From positions 1 to 8,965 of the forward strand of contig CAZWUZ010000161.1 in NCBI GenBank assembly GCA_964637655.1: DNA of 8,965 nt, written 5' to 3'. A program made the position numbers and the translations under genes. Under the pieces are notes generated by a model. It saw only the letters and a program-made list of their open reading frames with translations. It was not told where the DNA came from and did no database searches. Below are positions 1 to 5,527 of the stretch, piece after piece (position 1 is the stretch's first letter; each line of letters begins with the position of its first letter). The stretch comes from CAZWUZ01 sp964637655 [NCBI: uncultured bacterium] (GTDB lineage: Bacteria > DAOPZR01).

Positions 1-483
1 CAGGCGGATGATGATGCGCCCGGCGCGGCCGGCTCCGTCGCGGGCGCAGCGCGCGGCGATGGCCGCGCAGGCATGGTGCAGCAGGTAGATGACCATCTGG
101 CGCAGGCGCAGCGGGTGACCGGAGACGCGGACCTCACGGGCCAGCGCCATGTCCATGTCGGTAGCGATGCCCCGGGCCGAGCAGTGCGGGGCCATGAGCA
201 GGCAGGCGGCATCGACGATATCCGCCAGGCAGACCGCCTGCGGCGGTTCCTCCACCGCGCTCCGCGCGCTGCCGACAATCTCCTGCAGATGCGCCTGCTG
301 CCGGGCCAGCGTGTCGAGCAGCCCGCGCAGCGCCGCATCCGCCTGCACCGACGGCTGCTGCTGCGCCGCCAGCAGCGTCGTCTGCATCACCGCCAGCGGC
401 TGGTCGAAGGCCTGCAGCAGCTGCACCAGGCGCTGACGCTCATGGGTGATGCCGGCCGCCAGCGAGCGGGAAAAGATGTTCAC
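1..483 (-). CDS. Histidine-kinase-like protein, N-terminal part; runs off the left edge
   Basis: The 161 residues visible start at a GTG whose first bases overlap the stop of the CARF gene (GTGA, 483-480). A GGAGG ribosome binding site (494-490) lies 6 nt upstream. No membrane segment or PAS-like region precedes the kinase-like part, so it is probably cytoplasmic. Residues 18-40 resemble the dimerisation/phospho-acceptor helix of sensor kinases (QAFDQPLAV, compare HE[IL]NQPLAA), but the His position is Gln24. His14, in ITHER, is a possible alternative. Residues 122-142 (GHPLRLRQMVIYLLHHACAA) match the start of the GHKL ATPase domain, where kinases read RLRQVLxNLLxNAxxA. The Mg-binding Asn is His137 and the other Asn is Tyr133. 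I infer a degenerate kinase or pseudokinase acting with its CARF partner. The G1/G2 boxes would lie outside the window. A generic helical protein cannot be excluded. Confidence 0.6.
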   Translation of the reverse strand, partial: MNIFSRSLAAGITHERQRLVQLLQAFDQPLAVMQTTLLAAQQQPSVQADAALRGLLDTLARQQAHLQEIVGSARSAVEEPPQAVCLADIVDAACLLMAPHCSARGIATDMDMALAREVRVSGHPLRLRQMVIYLLHHACAAIAARCARDGAGRAGRIIIRL

Positions 484-1541
484 CGTTTTCCTCCCGCGCG
501 CAGGCGGAGCTGCCGGGGCGGCAGTGCCAGCCCGTAGCAGCGGCGGCCATGCGTTCCCGTCGAAACGATGCGTGCCGGCGACTGCGTCGTGCCGGAGAGC
601 AGGGCCAGTTTGCGGTTGATGCGCGAGATGTGCTCCCGCACCAGCGCGCTGCTGAAAACAAACCGCTTGAGCGGGAAGAGCTGCCGCCCGAGCGCGGCAA
701 GCGCGACGTGGCCGGCAATTTCCTGTACCCGCAGCGGGTGCTGCCGGCGCTGCTGCGCAAAGAACGCGTACAGGGTGAGTTCCTTGGGCGTGAACGGGAT
801 AATCTTCCCCTCGAGCAGAGCGAGACGGCGTGCCAGGTCGATTTCGAGACGAATCCCCGTCGCGGCCTGCGCGAGGTCATGCAGCGTGCGGCTGGCCGCC
901 ACCGCGTTGTCAAAATCAGCGCCCACCGGCCGCCCGCTCCCCGTCAGCATGCCATTGAGGCGTACGTAGGGAATGGTCACCGCCGTCAACTGCGCACAGG
1001 CCTCCTCCGGGGTCAGAATGCGGCAGTCGCCGTCCTCGAGTGCGCGCGGCAGCACCAGCTGGAAAACCTCGTCATGGTCGCCATACTGCATCGCCGCCTG
1101 CACCTGCAGCAGCGAGAGGAGTTTTCGTCCGCCGGCGAGGCAGACATACACGCGTTCGCCGCGCTGCTTGCAGTCGCGGAAAGCGCGGAACACCGCGCGC
1201 TGCGCCAGTTCGAGCGTGTGCGCCGTGTCGATATCGGTGGCGGTCGCGGCCCCGTCGCGGATCTGGTTGATGACCAGCCGCGGCGCGCGACAGCCGTAGA
1301 GACGCGCCCAGCGCGCAAGTTCGCGCCGCCGCCGGAGGCGCTGCAGCGTTGCACGCCCCTGCGCGGTCTTGGTGATGACCACGCGGTCGAACAGCACAGG
1401 CGGCTGCACACAGGCGGCGTAGTAGCTGAGTGCCGCGGTGAGCGTATTCACTTGTCTGCCCAGGGCCAGCAACAGTACGGCGCGTTGCGAAACAGCCGGT
1501 CGTCTGCCGGCTGCTCCCTGTTTCGCGCTATCGGTTTTCAT
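480..1541 (-). CDS. CARF-domain protein, CRISPR-associated NE0113 family, with C-terminal winged-helix-like region
   Basis: The 353-residue protein has two parts. The N-terminal half (about residues 16-200) looks like a CARF/Rossmann domain: a hydrophobic first strand (AVLLLALG, 21-28), then VYVCLAGGRK (131-140), the glycine-rich motif I associate with NE0113/ring-nuclease-type CARF proteins that bind cyclic oligoadenylate. The C-terminal part (about 245-345) holds IPFTPKELTLYAFFA, then INRKLALL and RCYGLALPP, resembling the winged-helix tail of that family. So it probably senses a cyclic nucleotide and may bind DNA or cleave the ligand; both are inference. Start choice is uncertain: ATG at 1541 has no good ribosome binding site (GAGGAG is 18 nt away), and an in-frame GTG at 1583 would add 14 residues but lies inside a palindrome. 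Its stop overlaps the GTG of the kinase-like gene, implying coupled translation. No cas effector gene or CRISPR repeat is in the window. Confidence 0.72.
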   Translation of the reverse strand: MKTDSAKQGAAGRRPAVSQRAVLLLALGRQVNTLTAALSYYAACVQPPVLFDRVVITKTAQGRATLQRLRRRRELARWARLYGCRAPRLVINQIRDGAATATDIDTAHTLELAQRAVFRAFRDCKQRGERVYVCLAGGRKLLSLLQVQAAMQYGDHDEVFQLVLPRALEDGDCRILTPEEACAQLTAVTIPYVRLNGMLTGSGRPVGADFDNAVAASRTLHDLAQAATGIRLEIDLARRLALLEGKIIPFTPKELTLYAFFAQQRRQHPLRVQEIAGHVALAALGRQLFPLKRFVFSSALVREHISRINRKLALLSGTTQSPARIVSTGTHGRRCYGLALPPRQLRLRAGGKR

Positions 1542-1579
1542 GCTGAAATGGTAACTGAGCTCCTCAGCAAATGCAAATT

Positions 1580-1593
1580 TCACAATATTGTGA
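1580..1593. promoter_or_regulatory. Perfect 14-bp palindrome upstream of the CARF gene
   Basis: TCACAATATTGTGA reads identically on both strands and ends 38 bp before the ATG of the CARF gene. It sits in an AT-rich patch of otherwise GC-rich DNA, as operators often do. It may be bound by the winged-helix part of the CARF protein (autoregulation) or by a CRP/FNR-like factor; neither is shown by the sequence. Confidence 0.45.
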
Positions 1594-1598
1594 CGGTG

Positions 1599-1614
1599 TG
1601 TAACCTAAGTTACA
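1599..1614. promoter_or_regulatory. Inverted repeat TGTAAC-N4-GTTACA, candidate operator
   Basis: Six-bp arms TGTAAC/GTTACA flank a 4-bp spacer. This 16-bp dyad lies 5 bp from the palindrome at 1580-1593, on the promoter side of the CARF gene. The size and spacing are typical of a dimeric repressor or activator site. I could not find a convincing -35/-10 pair around it. Confidence 0.45.
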
Positions 1615-1641
1615 TTCGACATATCATCAGGCATGACAGGG

Positions 1642-1677
1642 CATTAAAAGCGCAGGGCGGCATATCCCGCCCTGCGC
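1642..1677 (-). terminator. Rho-independent terminator of the sdaA-to-AraC operon
   Basis: On the minus strand, 11-bp perfect GC-rich arms (1677-1667 and 1660-1650, GCGCAGGGCGG and its complement) enclose a 6-nt loop and are followed by TTTT and TAAT. The hairpin starts 12 nt after the stop codon of the AraC/GyrI gene, so it closes that five-gene operon and separates it from the CARF transcription unit. Confidence 0.85.
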
Positions 1678-1689
1678 GCTACCGGTTGG

Positions 1690-2661
1690 CTACAGCGGTT
1701 TGACCGGAATGCAGATATCCATGACGAAGATCGGGTTGCCCTCTGTATCCTGCTGCGTGCCGCATTCCGGCGCGTACTGCTCGTAGCCGGGCCCGTCGGC
1801 ACACTGCCAGCCGCTTTGCGGGAACCATTCGGCAAAGAGCCAGTGATACGCATCCTTGATCTGCGCGGGGGTGCAAGTGACGCGGCAGACGGCATACTGC
1901 CCGCCCTTGAGTTCCTGGATGCTGATCTCCCCTTCGGGTTTCACGTCCGGCCCGACGGTGACCCCCGCATCGTAGCGGAGTTTCGCTGACGGGGTGATTT
2001 CCGGATCGTCATGCGAGATGCCCAGCGTCTGCCCGCTCTGCAACAGGCCGCGCGGCCCCGCCCAGCGGCAGAGCCGGTCCCACACCCTGCTGATACTGCT
2101 GTGCTCATACGGCCCGATATGCCGCAGGTACGCCACGCGATACCCGGGCAATTCCTTCACTGCGACGTCCCCCTTCACCTGCTGTTGTGCCATGTTCTGC
2201 TTCCCCTTTCTGATGGTTGCGCCGGCGTCTGCCGTGCTGCTCCCATCATAGCGCGGGGAAGGCGCAGATGCTTTGCGCTCCTTGCGCTCCGCTTTGCACT
2301 CCTTGCGCTCCGTTTTGCCATTATTGCGCCAGGCGGTGGCCGACACGCCGAAGTGGCGGCGGAATTCGCGGGCGAAGACCGCCGACGAGGAAAAGCCGCA
2401 GTCGAGGGCGATGGCGGTGATGCTCGCGTCGCGGTTGGCGCGGAGTTTCCCCGCGGCGCGTTCGAGACGCAGGCGGCGGATGCAGGCGAAGAGTGATTCA
2501 TCCATCAGTTCAGCAAAAAGACGTGAGAAGTGGCAGGGCGAGAAGGCGGCTACCTTCGCCAGTTCGTCAAGCGTGAAAGTGCGGTCAGGATGCGCACTGA
2601 TGTAGTCGAGCACGCGGTTGATGCGCCCGGTATACTCGCGCCGCGCCGCCTGCGGATTCAT
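1690..2661 (-). CDS. AraC-family regulator with C-terminal GyrI-like effector domain
   Basis: The 323-residue protein has an AraC-type DNA-binding domain at its N-terminus (residues 10-112). Its two helix-turn-helix units are seen in TLDELAKVAAFSPCHFSRLF and in ITAIALDCGFSSSAVFAREF followed by RRHFGVSATAWR. A GyrI-like small-molecule-binding domain follows (about 160-323: VKELPGYRVAYLRHIGPYE, later YHWLFAEWFPQSGW). This is the Rob/multidrug-sensor layout of one-component regulators that sense amphipathic or toxic compounds. The linker (113-157) is charged and contains a 7-residue duplication, ERKECKA ERKERKA. The ATG overlaps the hemerythrin stop (ATGA, 2661-2658), so translation is coupled, and the gene is last in the operon. 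It may regulate its own operon, but the ligand is unknown. Domain calls are confident. Confidence 0.93.
   Translation of the reverse strand: MNPQAARREYTGRINRVLDYISAHPDRTFTLDELAKVAAFSPCHFSRLFAELMDESLFACIRRLRLERAAGKLRANRDASITAIALDCGFSSSAVFAREFRRHFGVSATAWRNNGKTERKECKAERKERKASAPSPRYDGSSTADAGATIRKGKQNMAQQQVKGDVAVKELPGYRVAYLRHIGPYEHSSISRVWDRLCRWAGPRGLLQSGQTLGISHDDPEITPSAKLRYDAGVTVGPDVKPEGEISIQELKGGQYAVCRVTCTPAQIKDAYHWLFAEWFPQSGWQCADGPGYEQYAPECGTQQDTEGNPIFVMDICIPVKPL
2271..2320. repeat. 21-bp tandem repeat inside the AraC-family gene
   Basis: Two copies of a 21-bp unit (2271-2291 and 2292-2312; they differ at one base, GCGCTCC against GCACTCC) are followed by a partial third. Because 21 is a multiple of three, the repeat stays in frame and gives the ERKE[CR]KA duplication in the interdomain linker. 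Copy number could vary between strains without breaking the frame. Confidence 0.85.
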
Positions 2662-3065
2662 GGCTCACCATGGCGGCGCAGGAAAATGACGTAGGCGCGG
2701 TCCTTGCGCTCGATATGCTGCAGCAGCCAGTCACGCAGATACTGCAGCAGGGTGACCCCCATGACGGGGCGGTTGTGCTGCCAGTCGTCCTGCCGTGCCG
2801 CGAGGTAGGCACTGAACGCCGCATGTTCCTGCTCCTGCGCGACGAGCGCGGGATAGCCGTGGCGGCGCAGCAGTTCCTCTTCCGCGGCGAAGTGGCTGCG
2901 CGCGTACTCCTGCAGCCGCGTCAGCACCGTCGTCAGCACGCTCTGGCTGTCGCCCGCGGTCAGCGCCGCGTGCAGGTCGTTGATGATGGTGCCGAGCTGC
3001 CGGTGCTGCGCATCCATCGCCGCGATACCGATATCCCAGCCGTCCTGCCAGTCGAGATACGCCAT
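2658..3065 (-). CDS. Bacteriohemerythrin with one substituted iron ligand
   Basis: The 135-residue protein is a single hemerythrin domain: a four-helix bundle that binds O2 at a non-haem di-iron site, used for oxygen storage, delivery or sensing. Visible ligands are His21 (MDAQH), His58 and Glu62 (HFAAEE), His81 (EHAAF), and His117 and Asp122 (LLQHIERKD). In Methylococcus-type hemerythrins the ligand before the second helix-3 His is His77. Here position 77 is Gln (AQEQEH), coded CAG and one base away from His. The substitution could lower O2 affinity or make the site labile. The start at 3065 gives the classic N-terminus (MAYLDWQDGWDIGI) and lies 1 nt after the preceding stop. The stop overlaps the AraC start. 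A longer in-frame start at 3137 would add unrelated sequence and overlap the neighbour. Confidence 0.93.
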   Translation of the reverse strand: MAYLDWQDGWDIGIAAMDAQHRQLGTIINDLHAALTAGDSQSVLTTVLTRLQEYARSHFAAEEELLRRHGYPALVAQEQEHAAFSAYLAARQDDWQHNRPVMGVTLLQYLRDWLLQHIERKDRAYVIFLRRHGEP

Positions 3066-3066
3066 C

Positions 3067-3447
3067 TCAGCCGCACCCGTCGAAAAACATGCCTTCGCCC
3101 TTGTCGATATGGTCGAGCCAGCGCTGCAGGTCGTCATGGGTGATGTTCTTCTGCTGCAGGTCGGCGATCTTCCCGTCAGGCCCGAGCCGGACGAGGTCGA
3201 TAATCAGTTCGTTCCCTTCGCGGTGGACACAGAAGCGGTAGGGTGAGCCGGCGGCGACGAGACGGCGATGCGCGTTGGCCAGCGCGGCGGTCAGTTCGGC
3301 GAAATGGTCGCCCGCCAGTTCCGGGGCGCTTTGCGGCGGCGTGTAGCGCCGCTGGCCGCCACCTTCGCGGTCGCCGGGGCGCTCCACCGCCGCCGGCGCC
3401 CCGATGTTCTCCACGCGCATGCGGCGCGGGTCGAAATTTTCGTCCAT
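3067..3447 (-). CDS. Small FlaG-like protein of unknown role
   Basis: This 126-residue protein starts with a disordered, charged, Gly/Pro-rich stretch (1-45). A helix follows (ELTAALANAHRRLVAAG), then beta-like segments (YRFCVHREGNELIIDLVRL, then DGKIADLQQKNITHDDL) and a C-terminal GEGMFFDG. Order and length recall FlaG proteins, which have a disordered N-terminus, then FxVxxxxxxxVVxVxDxxTGEVIRxIP, then a C-terminal GxxxD. The conserved IPPEE motif is not obvious, so this is a weak fold-level guess. FlaG proteins influence flagellar filament length, but no flagellar gene is nearby. The ATG shares a base with the natural GNAT stop (TGATG, 3449-3445). No ribosome binding site is seen, so it relies on coupling. 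An in-frame GTG at 3564 overlaps the premature GNAT stop and could give a 165-residue form. Confidence 0.6.
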   Translation of the reverse strand: MDENFDPRRMRVENIGAPAAVERPGDREGGGQRRYTPPQSAPELAGDHFAELTAALANAHRRLVAAGSPYRFCVHREGNELIIDLVRLGPDGKIADLQQKNITHDDLQRWLDHIDKGEGMFFDGCG

Positions 3448-3875
3448 CAGAGCGGCATGCCGAAGAGCCAGCAGTCCTCGCCCCCCCACTGCTGCCGGAG
3501 ACGGAATTCTTCGGTGAACCCCGCGGCGCGGTAGAACCCCTCGGCACGATAGCGGGTCAGTCACCAGCACCAGAGGTTCTTCGCGCCATGCTCGCCCGCC
3601 CAGGCGCGGGCGAACGAACCGAGGGCGGGCCCCGTCCCGGGCCGGCGCGAGACGACGGTGAGAATCTCGCAGGATGCTTCACGCAGGTCGAGCGCGATGA
3701 GCCCGGCAGGCACCCCCGCGCTGAGCGCGAGGAAGTATTTCCCGGCACGCACCCACTCGTCAACTTCCGCCTCGATGGCGTAGGTGAACTGCGGGGTGTC
3801 GAGCGCGCGCAGCAGTTCGCAGAGCACGGGAATATGCTCCGCGGCAGCGGGGATAATGGTCAGCGGCGCACTCAC
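3447..3875 (-). pseudogene. GNAT acetyltransferase interrupted by an in-frame UGA
   Basis: From GTG at 3875 (GGAGG 8 nt upstream; GTGA overlap with the sdaA stop) the frame encodes a GNAT N-acetyltransferase. It has an N-terminal LTIIPAAAEHIPVLCELLRA, then the acetyl-CoA loop and helix (LTVVSRRPGTGPALG, then FARAWAGEHGAKNLW). Codon 105 is TGA (3563-3561). The same frame continues for 37 residues of typical GNAT C-terminus (RAEGFYRAAGF) to a TGA at 3449-3447 that overlaps the next ATG. The intact design is therefore 142 residues. Options are a nonsense mutation (TGG to TGA is one change), stop readthrough, recoding as selenocysteine, or a sequencing error. I see no convincing SECIS hairpin: only ACCC/GGGU with a 14-nt loop. 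If translation ends at codon 105, strands needed for the fold are lost. The substrate is unknown. Confidence 0.75.
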
Positions 3876-5080
3876 AACACGCACCTCCGGATGCGCGCGG
3901 CCAGTCCACCCGTCGCCGTCTCGCGGTACTTGCTCTGCAGATCGTGACCTGTCTGCGCGAGTACCGCCACCGCATCATCGAAGGAAACACAATGCCGCCC
4001 GTCGGAAAGCATCGCGTAGACCGCGCAGTCGAGTGCGCGCGAGGCAGCCATGGCGTTGCGCTCGATGCAGGGAATCTGCACATAGCCGCCGACCGGGTCG
4101 CAGGTCAGCCCGAGATGGTGCTCCAGCCCCATCTCCGCCGCGTATTCCACCTGCGACGGCGAGCCGCCGAGCAGTTGCGTCGCCGCGGCTGCCGCCATGG
4201 CGCAGGCGCTGCCGACTTCACCCTGACAACCGACCTCGGCCCCGGAAATGGAGGCGTTGTGCTTGATGAGGTTGCCGATGAGTCCGGCGGTAGCCAGCGC
4301 GCGCGTGATCTTAGCCGTCGAGAAACGGTAGTCTTCCTGCAGCAGTTTGAGCACCGCTGGCAGCACCCCGGCGGCGCCGCACGTCGGGGCGGTGACGACC
4401 TCGCCGCCGGCCGCATTCTCCTCGGAGACCGCCAGCGCATAGGCAAAGCGCAGTGCGATGCGCGTGGTCGCTCCGTCCGACTGCCGTGCTTTCATGTAGT
4501 AGTCAGAGGCCTTGCGCTGCAGGCGCAGGTCGCCCGGGAGCAGTCCTTCCGCTTCGAGCCCGCGTTCGAGACAGCGGCGCATGGCACGCCAGATGTCAGC
4601 CAGGAATTCCTCGAGCCCTTCGCCTTCATGCTGCGCCACGTATTCCCAGAGCGTCTGCCCCGAGTCCTGCAGCGCCGTGAGAATGGCCTTCATCGAGGTG
4701 TGCGGGTAGACCGGGGCGGGAACGGGCAGGGTGCCGTCATCGTCGCGCAGCGCTCCGCCGCCGGGCGAATAGACGGTCCAGCTGCCGAGGTCGGTGCCGG
4801 CGTCAGCGTGCGCGGCAAAGCGCATGCCGTTGGGATGCCCGGGCAGCGCTTCACCCGGATGCCAGCGCACGTCACACGGCAGCGGGGCGAGGGCGCCGCT
4901 GAGGGCACGGTCGGTGAGATGCCCGCGCCCGGTGAGCGCCAGCGACCCGAAGAGGTCGACGGTGAAGCGCGCCGCCTGCGGGTGGCGCGCGCGGAAGATG
5001 GCAGCGGCGCGCGACGGGCCGATGGTATGGCTCGACGAGGGGCCCACCCCGATGCGGTACAGTTCGCGCAGTGAGTGCAT
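3872..5080 (-). CDS. sdaA: L-serine dehydratase (L-serine ammonia-lyase), single-chain Fe-S type
   Basis: It deaminates L-serine to pyruvate and ammonia in the cytoplasm using a [4Fe-4S] cluster. The 402 residues contain the beta-domain signature RIGVGPSSSHTIGPSRAA near the N-terminus and the catalytic alpha domain from about residue 190 (VVTAPTCGAAGVLPA, then IKHNASISGAEVGCQGEVG). Cluster cysteines are C285, C327 (LTCDPVGG) and C338 (IPCIERNA). Their 42- and 11-residue spacing matches the Legionella enzyme. A C-terminal tail cysteine (C400, RRCVL) follows GGLAARI, as in relatives where the tail Cys caps the cluster. I chose the ATG at 5080 (MHSLRELYRIG) because it matches the family N-terminus and leaves a short leader. 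An ATG at 5092 would be nearly at the predicted transcription start. It heads the operon, and its stop overlaps the GNAT start. Confidence 0.95.
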   Translation of the reverse strand: MHSLRELYRIGVGPSSSHTIGPSRAAAIFRARHPQAARFTVDLFGSLALTGRGHLTDRALSGALAPLPCDVRWHPGEALPGHPNGMRFAAHADAGTDLGSWTVYSPGGGALRDDDGTLPVPAPVYPHTSMKAILTALQDSGQTLWEYVAQHEGEGLEEFLADIWRAMRRCLERGLEAEGLLPGDLRLQRKASDYYMKARQSDGATTRIALRFAYALAVSEENAAGGEVVTAPTCGAAGVLPAVLKLLQEDYRFSTAKITRALATAGLIGNLIKHNASISGAEVGCQGEVGSACAMAAAAATQLLGGSPSQVEYAAEMGLEHHLGLTCDPVGGYVQIPCIERNAMAASRALDCAVYAMLSDGRHCVSFDDAVAVLAQTGHDLQSKYRETATGGLAARIRRCVL

Positions 5081-5099
5081 GCCCTGTTCCATGCCGCCG

Positions 5100-5128
5100 A
5101 TTATCGGCTATCCGCGCAGTTCTGTCAA
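5100..5128 (-). promoter_or_regulatory. Sigma70-type promoter of the sdaA operon
   Basis: The minus strand reads TTGACA (5128-5123), a 17-nt spacer and GATAAT (5105-5100), a near-consensus match. The transcription start should be near 5091-5095. That makes the ATG at 5092 effectively leaderless and favours the ATG at 5080. It diverges from the plus-strand promoter, with the two -35 boxes 8 bp apart. Confidence 0.75.
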
Positions 5129-5136
5129 ACGCCTGC

Positions 5137-5165
5137 TTGACCTGTTCCTCTGCCGGTGGTATCAT
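5137..5165 (+). promoter_or_regulatory. Sigma70-type promoter of the DUF433-DUF5615 operon
   Basis: TTGACC (5137-5142), a 17-nt spacer and TATCAT (5160-5165) are in good agreement with the sigma70 consensus. A start near 5172 would give a leader of about 125 nt that includes the whole palindromic element at 5180-5275 before the AGGAGGT ribosome binding site (5286-5292). Confidence 0.65.
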
Positions 5166-5179
5166 CGCCCCAGGGCAAG

Positions 5180-5275
5180 TATTCAGCCACCCTCACCCTT
5201 CCCTCTCCCGCCGCAGGCGGGAGAGGGTGGTTGCCTTCCCCCTCTGCGAGGGGGAAGGTTGGATGAGGGTGAATA
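5180..5275. repeat. MITE/REP-like palindromic element of 96 bp
   Basis: Terminal inverted repeats TATTCA (5180-5185) and TGAATA (5270-5275) bound two perfect hairpins: 12-bp arms with a 3-nt loop (5201-5227) and 11-bp arms with a 3-nt loop (5234-5258). The sub-terminal sequences also roughly mirror each other (CCCTCACCC against the complement of GGATGAGGG). It carries no gene. Elements of this CCCTCTCCC/GGGAGAGGG type recur in many GC-rich proteobacterial and related genomes, from memory; I could not check copy number here. Confidence 0.8.
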
Positions 5276-5296
5276 GTTGCGTTTCAGGAGGTCTCC

Positions 5297-5527
5297 ATGT
5301 TGCCGTTTACGCGCATTACCAGTGACCCGGCAGTCATGGGCGGTCGCCCGTGCATACGGGGTCAGCGGATTACTGTCGGTACGGTTATCGGCCTGCTTGC
5401 TGCCGGGCATAGCGCGGCACACGTTCTTGAATTGTACCCGTACCTCGAGCAGGGCGACATTGACGAGGCCCTCCGCTATGCCGCGTGGCGCGCCGAGGAA
5501 CAGGACATCCCGCTCGCTTCAGCGTGA
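5297..5527 (+). CDS. DUF433 protein, putative antitoxin
   Basis: The 76-residue protein shows the full DUF433 signature: FTRITSDPAVMGGRPCIRG, then ITVGTVIGLLAAGHS, then LELYPYLEQGDIDEALRYAA. The family is a small helix-turn-helix-like domain often found as the antitoxin or DNA-binding partner of a PIN-like DUF5615 protein. Here such a gene follows with a 4-nt overlap (GTGA, 5524-5527). A strong AGGAGGT lies 4 nt upstream of the ATG. Expected role: bind and neutralise the downstream protein and repress the shared promoter; this is inference from family context. The leader carries the palindromic element, which may affect expression. Confidence 0.9.
   Translation: MLPFTRITSDPAVMGGRPCIRGQRITVGTVIGLLAAGHSAAHVLELYPYLEQGDIDEALRYAAWRAEEQDIPLASA

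Noticed and set aside
549-1703. Long plus-strand open frame (384 codons) opposite the CARF gene
   Set aside because: It is Arg/His/Ala-rich with no recognisable domain, runs across the intergenic terminator and operators, and is the antisense reading of a GC-rich gene with clear family motifs.
3480-3490. Run of seven C/G as a frameshift site in the GNAT gene
   Set aside because: The reading frame on both sides is consistent and ends exactly at the overlap with the next ATG, so no frameshift is present in this copy.
3500-3563. Selenocysteine insertion (SECIS) hairpin after the GNAT UGA
   Set aside because: Only a 4-bp ACCC/GGGU pairing with a 14-nt loop is visible at a suitable distance. That is too weak to claim a SECIS element, although Sec is not excluded.
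3872-3884. GTG at 3884 as the GNAT start
   Set aside because: It overlaps the GGAGG ribosome binding site (3888-3884). The GTG at 3875 is 8 nt from that site and overlaps the sdaA stop like other junctions here.
3944-5074. Plus-strand open frame of 376 codons opposite sdaA
   Set aside because: Composition is typical of an antisense shadow, while the minus strand encodes an unmistakable L-serine dehydratase.
5485-5523. ATG at 5485 as the DUF5615 start
   Set aside because: It would add 13 residues read out of frame from the DUF433 coding region. GTG at 5524 gives the family N-terminus and a GTGA overlap.
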